A DNA stretch of 5,353 bases from Alphaproteobacteria bacterium (GCA_022599995.1 JAHZLG010000048.1:1-5353); one strand, 5' to 3'; counted from the stretch's first letter, positions 1 to 5,079 are shown. Made by a program: numbers and translations. Notes: generated by a model not told the origin, from the letters alone.

Positions 1-1000
1 CAATGAGGTCTTTGCCGCTCTTGAAATTGGCGATCGAAGAATCGCCCATGAGCTCGAGGTTATACAGGGGCAAGCAGAGCTCTCCTCCTTGCGAGGTAGC
101 GTCCTGCGCACGATCGCTTGCCCGGGACTGCGCGGAGTCTTCTCCCCCAATGTCATCTGACAACGCCACGTCCTCGGCACGATACCCCAGCACAAGACTG
201 CCGTGCCACGCAGCCGGAAGGCCGTTGACGGTAATCCCCTCGGCAGTGAAGGAGCCGTTCTCAACCGTGCCCGTGACCAAATTCATGGCAGGCGCGCCAA
301 TGAAGCCCGCGACAAAAGCGGTGGCGGGTGAATCGTAGACCTCGGTCGGCGTGCCAACTTGTTGAATGCGTCCTTTTCGCATCACCACGATTCGGTCGGC
401 AAGGGTCATCGCCTCCACCTGATCATGGGTGACGTAGATCGTGGTCACCTCCAGCTGGTGATGAAGATTCTTAATTTGCGCGCGCGTCGATACCCGCAAT
501 TTGGCATCGAGGTTCGAGAGCGGCTCGTCCATCAAAAAGACATTGGGCTGGCGCACGATCGCCCGCGCAAGCGCAACCCGCTGGCGTTGCCCTCCCGAAA
601 GGGCTTTGGGCTTGCGGTCGAGAAAATCAACCATCTCGACCTTCTCGGCGGCGGCGATTACCCGATCGTGGTGATCTGATTCGGGCACCTTCCTGACCTT
701 CAAGGGGAAGCGGATGTTGTCGTATGCCGTAAGGTTGGGGTACAGCCCGTAATTCTGAAACACCATGGCGATGTCGCGATCTTTCGGCTCGCGATCATTC
801 ACGACCTCGCCGTTGATTCGGATAAACCCGCTGGTAATCTCTTCCAGCCCGGCGACCATTCGCATCGTTGTTGTTTTTCCACAACCCGAAGGGCCAAGCA
901 AGACGAGAAACTCCTTGTCAGCTATTTCAAGATTGAACTGATCAACGCCAACAAATGATCCCCACTGCTTTGTAATGTTCTCGAGGCTTATTGTTGCCAT
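1..1000 (-). CDS. ABC transporter ATP-binding protein, MalK/UgpC-type (3' end outside window)
   Basis: This is the nucleotide-binding subunit of a carbohydrate-type (CUT1-like) ABC importer, a cytoplasmic ATPase that would drive a pair of permeases and a periplasmic binding protein not present here. In order it shows Walker A GPSGCGKTT (residues 36-44), the Q-loop in FQNYGLYPNL (81-90), signature LSGGQRQR (134-141), Walker B with DEP (VFLMDEP, 154-160), D-loop SNLDA (162-166), H-loop in YVTHDQ (189-194), then FIGAPAMN (233-240), which leads into the C-terminal TOBE region, as in MalK and UgpC. GYRAEDV (272-278) begins the usual second TOBE strand set, but a polar stretch of about 25 residues (281-306) then separates it from LYNLELMGD. 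The ATG at 1000 is chosen because the family N-terminus (ISLENITKQWG) starts there and GGAG lies about 10 nt upstream. Sequence stops at codon 333, near the end of a typical 350-370 residue protein. Substrate cannot be assigned; glycerol-phosphate, maltose-like sugars or polyols are possible. Confidence 0.95.
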   Translation of the reverse strand, partial: MATISLENITKQWGSFVGVDQFNLEIADKEFLVLLGPSGCGKTTTMRMVAGLEEITSGFIRINGEVVNDREPKDRDIAMVFQNYGLYPNLTAYDNIRFPLKVRKVPESDHHDRVIAAAEKVEMVDFLDRKPKALSGGQRQRVALARAIVRQPNVFLMDEPLSNLDAKLRVSTRAQIKNLHHQLEVTTIYVTHDQVEAMTLADRIVVMRKGRIQQVGTPTEVYDSPATAFVAGFIGAPAMNLVTGTVENGSFTAEGITVNGLPAAWHGSLVLGYRAEDVALSDDIGGEDSAQSRASDRAQDATSQGGELCLPLYNLELMGDSSIANFKSGKDLI

Positions 1001-1077
1001 GGGGGGTGATCTCCAATGCAAGGATTAGGAAAATTTGCTCTATGGGCTCGGGTGCGACTGCCCCCCGATGCGAGTGA

Positions 1078-1083
1078 ATTATA
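1078..1083 (-). promoter_or_regulatory. Possible -10 hexamer for the ABC transporter gene
   Basis: The minus strand reads a perfect TATAAT here, about 78 bp upstream of the ABC ATPase start codon, in an AT-rich patch of otherwise GC-rich sequence. No good -35 box lies 16-18 bp further upstream (AGTGTT at 17 bp, TTCAAC only at 13 bp) and there is no extended -10 TG. It may therefore be an activator-dependent promoter or a chance match. Confidence 0.3.
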
Positions 1084-1260
1084 ACTTGTAAAAAACGTTG
1101 AACACTGTTGGCACATGAGGCGCCCGCCCTAGCCAAGAATCCCCAGCACAGAATCCGCGGGAGGCTTTCATGCCCACGTCCATACCCAACTATGTCTCTG
1201 TTCATACCGCGTGGGGGAGAGCAAATACAAGATCACTGCTTGCGCCACGTCTCGCTTGTG

Positions 1261-1303
1261 CCCCCGCACCCCCACACCCCCACACCCCACCCCTCCCACA
1301 CCC
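1261..1303. repeat. C-rich tract, possible G-quadruplex on the minus strand
   Basis: Seven runs of three to five C (1261-1265, 1269-1273, 1277-1281, 1285-1288, 1290-1293, 1295-1297, 1301-1303) are separated by one- or three-base spacers. The first part is a near-perfect 8-bp tandem repeat of CCCCCACA type. Read on the minus strand it meets the usual G3+ N1-7 quadruplex pattern with runs to spare. It lies about 215 bp upstream of the SnoaL-like start and about 260 bp upstream of the ABC start. A regulatory role is inference only. Confidence 0.55.
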
Positions 1304-1389
1304 AGAGGTCAAGTATTGCGACACCGTTCGTTATCCGATAGCCTAGTGGGCGAACAAGGCAAGAAAGTGAAAGAACAGGGGAGTCAAAG

Positions 1390-1424
1390 AACAAGAGACA
1401 TACCTGTGTCCCCTCTCTCTTGTT
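1390..1424. repeat. 9-bp inverted repeat upstream of the SnoaL-like gene
   Basis: AACAAGAGA (1390-1398) is exactly reverse-complementary to TCTCTTGTT (1416-1424) across a 17-nt loop. It ends about 93 bp before the SnoaL-like start codon, so it could be a leader hairpin or a protein-binding site. There is no T-tract after the right arm, which argues against an intrinsic terminator. Confidence 0.4.
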
Positions 1425-1517
1425 GCACTCTCGTTGCTCACTTGTTGAGACGCGAGACAACCATCTTTTGCCGAACCAAGCAAGTTTAATCCAGCATATT
1501 TACCAAGGGAGCACCCG

Positions 1518-2534
1518 ATGACTGATTTTCGTCAACGCCCATACAATTTTTTGAATGCTCTTTTTTGCCAATCCCCCGAAGGGCAACGCGCGAAAATTCG
1601 CGAGCACGTCGCCTCGGATGTCGTTTGGGAGGTCAATTACCCCATCGAGTCGCTGCACGGCCATCAGGAAGTGCACGCCCAGTTCTATGAGCCCCTGCAA
1701 CGCGCTTTCACCAACATTCAACGCCGAGACATGATTTTTATTGGCGGGGTCACCTCGAATGAGGGAGATTCGGATTGGTGTGCCGCCCTCGGTCATTATG
1801 TCGGCGTCTTCGATCAGCCCTATTTGGGTATCGCGCCCACGAACCTCTTGGTATTCCTCCGTTACGGCGAATTTTATCGGGTTGAGAACGATCAAATCGT
1901 CGAAGCAAAGATCATCATCGACCTGGTGGATTTGTTGCGACAATGTGGTCGGATGCCCGTCCCCGGCATGGGGGCGGAGATGACCTTTCCCGTCCCAGCA
2001 ACCATGGATGGCATCCTGCCGCAGAACCCCGGTGCTTCGGAGCAGTCGCGCCTTCTTGTCCACAACATGCTGCGCGACTTGATGGTATTTGATCCTGTGA
2101 CCTTTCACAGTGTCAATCAGTTTGGCCCGGATGGTTATTGGTCTGATTCTATGCTGTGGTACGGCCCGGGGGGCATTGGCTCCAATTACACCGTGCCGGG
2201 TTTCATCAAAGACCATCGCAAGCCGTTTCTTACCGGGTTCCCCGATAGGATCGGTGGGCTAAAGCTGCCGAATAATCCGTTGCGCAAAAATGGTCACTAT
2301 GCCCTGTTCGGCGATAGCAATTACGTGGCATCGGGAGGATGGCCCTCCCTGATTGCCCACCACCGTGCGCCCTACAACGGCATCCCCGCCGAGGACAAAG
2401 AGGTGCTTATGCGGGTGATGGATTTCTGGCGAGCAGAAAACGGCAAATTGATCGAAAACTGGGTGCTCATCGACATGGTGGATTTGTTCCGCCAGATGGG
2501 TGTTGATGTTCTGGCGCGTGCCGCCGAGCTCTAG
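1518..2534 (+). CDS. Tandem SnoaL-like / NTF2-like domain protein
   Basis: This predicted soluble protein of 338 residues has no signal peptide and appears to be two NTF2-fold SnoaL-like domains in tandem, roughly residues 1-150 and 165-338. The evidence is an internal repeat. The end of each half carries the family ending 'GkI-E-w-l-D-vDl-rQmG': residues 124-144 (NDQIVEAKIIIDLVDLLRQCG) and 308-328 (NGKLIENWVLIDMVDLFRQMG). Each half also has an aromatic and glycine-rich segment (WEVNYPIESLHG near 37-48; WYGPGGIG near 214-221). Single-domain relatives include polyketide cyclases such as SnoaL and many uncharacterised 'ester cyclase' annotations, so the reaction cannot be stated. GGGAG at 1507-1511, 6 nt before the ATG, fixes the start. 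It is divergent from the ABC ATPase, which suggests, but does not show, a role in handling the imported substrate. The two-domain reading is fairly firm; the function is unknown. Confidence 0.88.
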   Translation: MTDFRQRPYNFLNALFCQSPEGQRAKIREHVASDVVWEVNYPIESLHGHQEVHAQFYEPLQRAFTNIQRRDMIFIGGVTSNEGDSDWCAALGHYVGVFDQPYLGIAPTNLLVFLRYGEFYRVENDQIVEAKIIIDLVDLLRQCGRMPVPGMGAEMTFPVPATMDGILPQNPGASEQSRLLVHNMLRDLMVFDPVTFHSVNQFGPDGYWSDSMLWYGPGGIGSNYTVPGFIKDHRKPFLTGFPDRIGGLKLPNNPLRKNGHYALFGDSNYVASGGWPSLIAHHRAPYNGIPAEDKEVLMRVMDFWRAENGKLIENWVLIDMVDLFRQMGVDVLARAAEL

Positions 2535-2573
2535 CTTGTCCTTGGCGCGCGCGGCGTGCTGTGGTTGACAAGC
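2534..2573 (+). terminator. Stem-loop immediately after the SnoaL-like gene (possible terminator)
   Basis: GCTTGTC (2534-2540, starting within the TAG stop codon) pairs perfectly with GACAAGC (2567-2573) around a 26-nt GC-rich loop. Its position at the end of the gene fits a transcript-end hairpin. No U-run follows, so at best it is an atypical intrinsic terminator or a 3' stabilising structure. Confidence 0.35.
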
Positions 2574-3040
2574 AACGCAAGGCACGGCATCATGGCATGT
2601 TGTCATGTGGCTCGATCATCCCATGTGGGTTTCTTTTCCGATTCCGAGAATGGAGCCCGCTGACTGTGCGAACACACCCCTCCGATTGATGGTTCTCCAA
2701 TGGTAGACCCCAAACAAAGCCTGAAAAGATGGTCGCGACGCCAGCACGGCGTGGCGCGGTATCGGCACACGGGCAGTGCGGCTTTTTCATGCATTGATGG
2801 GGAGGTGACCCTGCCCTTGAGCAAGCTTGCTATAGCGAGGTTACAAGATGTCCCAAGGTGGGGCAACAAAAGCGCGCACTCGACAGGTGATGGCAAAGAG
2901 CGCCAGAGCGCCGAGGCTGTCATCCCCTTGCACGAGTACGCCGAGCGCAAAAAACGTTGCAACACCCTGTTTCACGCGCCAAATCATATCGAGCGCACCG
3001 CATAGGTTCTGCACCTGTAGCTTCGTGATGACTGGCTGAT
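2574..3040. other. Intergenic stretch without a convincing gene
   Basis: About 470 bp separate the SnoaL-like gene from the 36-bp repeats. Open frames of 60-120 codons exist on both strands (for example 2700-3005 plus and 2603-2965 minus). They overlap each other, lack clear ribosome sites, show no recognisable domain and are rich in Cys, Arg, His and Ser in the manner of noncoding GC-rich DNA. I see no tRNA, transposase remnant or convincing promoter. A decayed gene or unrecognised small RNA cannot be excluded by eye. Confidence 0.5.
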
Positions 3041-3220
3041 GCGGCACACAGTGGCAGCTTGATGGCTGTTGCAGGTGCGGCACACAGTGGCAGTTTGATG
3101 GCTGTTGCAGGTGCGGCACACAGTGGCAGCTTGACGGCTGTTGCAGGTGCGGCACACAGTGGCAGTTTGATGGCTGTTGCAGGTGCGGCACACAGTGGCA
3201 GTTTGATGGCTGTTGCAGGT
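3041..3220. repeat. Minisatellite: five tandem copies of a 36-bp unit
   Basis: Five head-to-tail 36-bp units start at 3041, 3077, 3113, 3149 and 3185, with a 5-base remnant (GCGGC) at 3221-3225. Each unit starts GCGGCACACAGTGGCAG. Units differ at only two positions: C or T at unit position 18 (C, T, C, T, T in order) and C instead of T at position 23 in unit 3 only. Units 2, 4 and 5 are identical, which suggests recent slippage or recombination. There are no spacers, so this is not CRISPR. Because 36 is divisible by three, several frames stay open across the array on both strands (repeat peptides such as MAVAGAAHSGSL on plus and AAPATAIKLPLC on minus), but none has convincing flanking coding sequence. 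The array ends 161 bp before the HIG1-type start codon, so it may lie in the leader or promoter of that gene group. Confidence 0.95.
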
Positions 3221-3272
3221 GCGGCGACCTCGGGGGGAAGTACGAACACCTCTGCTCGGCTGTTATTTGTCT

Positions 3273-3301
3273 CTTGCTCGATTGTCACTTCATCGCTATC
3301 C
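3273..3301 (+). promoter_or_regulatory. Weak candidate promoter for the HIG1-adenosyltransferase genes
   Basis: CTTGCT (3273-3278) and CTATCC (3296-3301) are 17 bp apart and resemble the alphaproteobacterial housekeeping pattern CTTGAC-N17-CTATAT at four of six positions each. They lie about 80 bp upstream of the HIG1-type start. Chance matches of this quality are common. Confidence 0.22.
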
Positions 3302-3381
3302 GTAGTTGCATCGCAACGTCGCAACGATCTGTCGAAGGGCGTTGTAGGATGCTCCTTTCTGCCCTGCGAGATAACCGCCCT

Positions 3382-3573
3382 ATGATTGTCCTTCAAGTCC
3401 TGCTGTTCATCGTTGCTGGCGCAGTCGTGTTTATTTTGGCACGCGGGTTGTTCGGTCTAGCTCGTGGGGCAGACCCCGCACACTCCAATGCCATGATGCG
3501 GTGGCGGATTAAGTTACAAGCTTTGGCTCTTGTGTTGCTGTTTTTGCTTTTTGTCTTTTCGAGTGACGCATGA
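3382..3573 (+). CDS. HIG1-domain twin transmembrane protein
   Basis: This is a 63-residue inner-membrane protein with two predicted transmembrane helices (about residues 3-19 and 46-60) joined by a short polar loop. The loop contains RGADPAHSNAMMRWRIKLQ (29-47), whose R-x-R-x3-Q core matches the HIG1 (hypoxia-induced gene 1) signature. Mitochondrial relatives associate with cytochrome oxidase and respiratory supercomplexes; the bacterial homologues are little studied. The ATG at 3382 is chosen because it gives a standard-length family member; the same frame stays open upstream to 3274 but adds unrelated sequence. Upstream ribosome-site signal is weak. The stop TGA overlaps the ATG of the adenosyltransferase (ATGA), implying translational coupling. 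This HIG1-adenosyltransferase order is, from general knowledge, recurrent in alphaproteobacteria and supports both identifications. Confidence 0.88.
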   Translation: MIVLQVLLFIVAGAVVFILARGLFGLARGADPAHSNAMMRWRIKLQALALVLLFLLFVFSSDA

Positions 3574-4286
3574 AGGCCAAAACCATCCGGATCGACCGAG
3601 TCACCACGCGTGGCGGAGACAAAGGAGAGTCTTCGCTCGTTGGCGGACAACGATTATCGAAATCCCATGCGCTGTTTGGTCTGATTGGTGACACCGATGC
3701 GGTGAACACGCAGATTGGTCTTGTTTTGGCAACCTTGCCATCGGAGTTTATCGACCAGCAAAGTCGTCTACTGGCAAATGAGATTCGGGGTACTCTGGCG
3801 GTTATCCAGCAGCAGCTGTTTGATATGGGTGCTGATCTTGCCACACCCTTTGGCGATGCACTCTGGCTTGAAAGCGGGGGGCTTGAGAGCAAGGGGCTTG
3901 AAAGCGGGGGGCACGCAACAACCTCTACGGTTGCCGAGCAAGAAGGTGCACAATCCCCGATGGCACTGCGGATCACTGAGGCACACCTTCACTCGCTCGA
4001 TGCGGCCATCGAAAAATACAACGCCAAACTGCCTCCTTTAAAGAATTTCATTATGCCGGGGGGACACCTTGCTGCTGCCCACCTGCATGGCGTTCGCTGT
4101 GCAGCCCGCCTGCTCGAGCGGGGGATCGTCGCCGCGATTGATAATCTGAACCCGTTCCTTTTGCCCTATGCCAACCGCTTGTCTGATTTGATGTTTGTGT
4201 TGGCGCGCGTGATCAACGCGCTTTGCCCCCCCGCGGACGCCCCCTATGAAGAGATACTTTGGGATTCCCGCCGTGAGGCTCATTGA
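3570..4286 (+). CDS. pduO: PduO-type ATP:cob(I)alamin adenosyltransferase
   Basis: The enzyme transfers the 5'-deoxyadenosyl group of ATP to cob(I)alamin, making coenzyme B12 for enzymes such as methylmalonyl-CoA mutase; it is cytosolic and usually trimeric. Visible family landmarks are the N-terminal ATP loop TRGGDKGESSL (13-23; the common form is TxTGDxG, so one Thr is Gly here), GDTDAVN (40-46, usual GxxDExN), the central block PPLKNFIMPGGHLAAAHLH (155-173), helix RCAARLLER (176-184) and NRLSDLMFVLAR (202-213). Two oddities stand out. First, residues about 97-133 form an extra low-complexity segment between GADLATP and RITEAHL, starting with LESGG, LESKG, LESGG, which lengthens the protein to 238 residues against about 185-200 usually. 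Second, in the helix normally reading RxxCRRAER the second of the paired arginines is Leu181, while Arg176, Arg180, Glu183 and Asn202 are kept. It overlaps the HIG1 gene by 4 bp. Family assignment is firm; full activity is likely but not shown. Confidence 0.93.
   Translation: MKAKTIRIDRVTTRGGDKGESSLVGGQRLSKSHALFGLIGDTDAVNTQIGLVLATLPSEFIDQQSRLLANEIRGTLAVIQQQLFDMGADLATPFGDALWLESGGLESKGLESGGHATTSTVAEQEGAQSPMALRITEAHLHSLDAAIEKYNAKLPPLKNFIMPGGHLAAAHLHGVRCAARLLERGIVAAIDNLNPFLLPYANRLSDLMFVLARVINALCPPADAPYEEILWDSRREAH
3867..3911 (+). repeat. Three in-frame 15-bp tandem repeats inside the adenosyltransferase gene
   Basis: Units at 3867-3881, 3882-3896 and 3897-3911 begin CTTGA and end in a G-run. Units 1 and 3 are identical (CTTGAAAGCGGGGGG) and unit 2 differs at three positions. 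They encode LESGG, LESKG, LESGG (residues 100-114). The in-frame length and near identity point to expansion by replication slippage within a surface loop. Confidence 0.93.
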
Positions 4287-4461
4287 TCGCCAACAAGTCG
4301 CAAGAGCCATTGCCGTTTTTCTCTGTGTCGGCGCAGTGACAGGGTGCGCGCCGCGGGAATTATGGCCGCCATTGACGCCGTTGCCCCCACTGCCGGAGGA
4401 CAAGATTACTGTCCCCGATAGCTTGCTGGAAAAACCCCTCGAAGACGAGCTCACCCCGTGA
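4273..4461 (+). CDS. Small proline-rich lipoprotein, function unknown
   Basis: This short reading frame encodes a secreted lipoprotein. A basic N-region (RLIDRQQVAR) and hydrophobic stretch (AIAVFLCVGAV) are followed by the lipobox VTGC. Cleavage would leave a mature peptide of 38 residues, CAPRELWPPLTPLPPLPEDK and onward, rich in proline and acidic residues. Ala at +2 predicts outer-membrane rather than inner-membrane retention by the usual rule. I chose GTG at 4273 because GGGA lies 8 nt upstream and it gives a 24-residue signal peptide; an in-frame ATG at 4246 would add nine residues and a longer overlap. Either start lies inside the 3' end of the adenosyltransferase gene (overlap of 14 or 41 bp), so translation is probably coupled. 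No family is recognised, and a link to cobalamin use is only positional. Confidence 0.66.
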   Translation: MRLIDRQQVARAIAVFLCVGAVTGCAPRELWPPLTPLPPLPEDKITVPDSLLEKPLEDELTP

Positions 4462-4653
4462 TGATGGAAGGGGCAGGGGAGGGGGCTCTGTCTGGGTCAA
4501 AGTCTGGGTCTGGGGATTGCCCTTGCCCTTGTCTGGCGATGATTATTCCTATCTCTTCCCTGGGTGGATGGTGCGCTCGTCTGGTCGCGATCACCCCCTC
4601 TTCCCTCATCGTGTCGAACAACCACTTAGCATTAAGAACCTCGGATTGGACGA
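4462..4653. other. G-rich intergenic gap with a 12-bp period direct repeat
   Basis: This 192-bp gap holds six runs of three or more G on the plus strand (4470-4473, 4476-4479, 4481-4485, 4494-4496, 4506-4508, 4512-4515) and the exact 9-bp direct repeat GTCTGGGTC at 4490-4498 and 4502-4510. The first four runs could form a G-quadruplex in the transcript just after the lipoprotein stop, although one loop is 8 nt. No clear promoter or terminator is visible. The open frame starting at 4458 continues far into the next gene in another frame and is taken as noncoding. Confidence 0.5.
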
Positions 4654-5079
4654 ATGATAAACAAAAAATTACTTGGTGTTGGAATCGTGTCTGGCGTGTT
4701 GATGGGGCTCATGACCTCGTTGGTCGGATTTGTGCCGCAGGCAGAATTCATCATCTGGCTGGCATATTTCCTGTTATGGGTCGTCTTGGCGGTGCGCGCG
4801 CCGAAGGGCAAGCCACTCCTTTCGGTTTTGGGTTGCTCGGTCTTGGCAGGCATCTCGGTCGGCATCGTGCAGGTGGTGCTGTTTTCGCACTACCTTGCGA
4901 ATAACCCCGCCTACTCGGGGGAAATTGCCTCGCAGGACTTGCTGACTCGCATCGCAAGTTTTGTCGGATTTGGTTTGGGAGCAGGCACAGCTGGTGGATT
5001 ACTGTTGCTAGGTGTTACTTTCTTGGCACTGAAGGTGCTCGTGCTTCTCGAAGCAAGAAATAACCGCGCAAACCGGTAA
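4654..5079 (+). CDS. Hypothetical integral membrane protein with about four TM segments
   Basis: A 141-residue hydrophobic protein I cannot place in a family. Predicted membrane segments are roughly residues 6-27, 31-48, 54-78 and 98-132; the last is long and glycine-rich (FVGFGLGAGTAGGLLLLG) and may be two short helices or a re-entrant hairpin. Positive residues follow segment 2 (RAPKGK, 48-53) and close the C-terminus (EARNNRANR), placing these parts in the cytoplasm by the positive-inside rule. The loop between segments 3 and 4 (HYLANNPAYSGEIASQDLL) would face the periplasm. Translation starts at the ATG at 4654, preceded by GGATTGGA; MINKK is a typical N-terminus for such proteins. It lies 192 bp after the lipoprotein gene, so it may or may not share its transcript. 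Coding character is strong because hydrophobic periodicity runs the full length, but function is unknown. Confidence 0.8.
   Translation: MINKKLLGVGIVSGVLMGLMTSLVGFVPQAEFIIWLAYFLLWVVLAVRAPKGKPLLSVLGCSVLAGISVGIVQVVLFSHYLANNPAYSGEIASQDLLTRIASFVGFGLGAGTAGGLLLLGVTFLALKVLVLLEARNNRANR

Larger units (their letters stand above)
1001..1517. other. Divergent intergenic region between ABC ATPase and SnoaL-like gene
   Basis: This 517-bp gap separates two divergently transcribed genes and should hold both promoters and any shared operator. Short open frames exist on both strands, but they are low complexity (for example runs of Pro-His over the C-rich tract), match no family I know and overlap one another, so I call no gene. 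What can be seen is a minus-strand TATAAT near 1080, a C-rich tract at 1261-1303, the direct repeat AAAGAACA (in TGAAAGAACA and TCAAAGAACA, about 1368-1393) and an inverted repeat at 1390-1424. No long palindrome typical of a LacI or TetR operator stands out. Confidence 0.6.

Noticed and set aside
359..679. Plus-strand frames opposite the ABC ATPase (3-338 and 359-679)
   Set aside because: Both are antisense shadows of a gene carrying every ABC ATPase motif.
1080..1100. LacI-type operator around AACGTT near 1094-1099
   Set aside because: The central palindrome is only 6 bp and symmetry does not extend into the flanks; no second site was found.
942..1205. Minus-strand frame of 87 codons across the ABC start region
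   Set aside because: It runs into the ABC ATPase in another frame and covers its ribosome site and probable promoter; no motif supports it.
1500..2216. Long minus-strand open frame of 238 codons opposite the SnoaL-like gene
   Set aside because: It is the antisense of a gene with a clear domain repeat and ribosome site; its translation shows no recognisable family.
2700..3005. Plus-strand frame of 101 codons in the large gap
   Set aside because: No convincing ribosome site, no recognisable motif, and overlapped by equally long frames on both strands, as expected for noncoding GC-rich DNA.
3041..3220. CRISPR array (36-bp repeats)
   Set aside because: The 36-bp unit length is CRISPR-like, but copies are directly adjacent with no unique spacers and no cas genes are present; it is a tandem minisatellite.
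3041..3381. Cobalamin riboswitch upstream of the adenosyltransferase group
   Set aside because: GCCACTGTG, resembling part of the B12-riboswitch core, occurs in every 36-bp unit but on the opposite strand. GCGAGATAACCGCC near 3366-3379 only loosely resembles a B12 box and other conserved elements are missing. A covariance-model scan for the cobalamin riboswitch family would settle it; a significant plus-strand hit would reverse this.
4458..4904. Plus-strand open frame overlapping the lipoprotein stop (GTGA) and the membrane protein gene
   Set aside because: More than half lies out of frame over the hydrophobic membrane protein, and its own translation is low-complexity Gly/Ser then Arg/Gly/His-rich without a domain.
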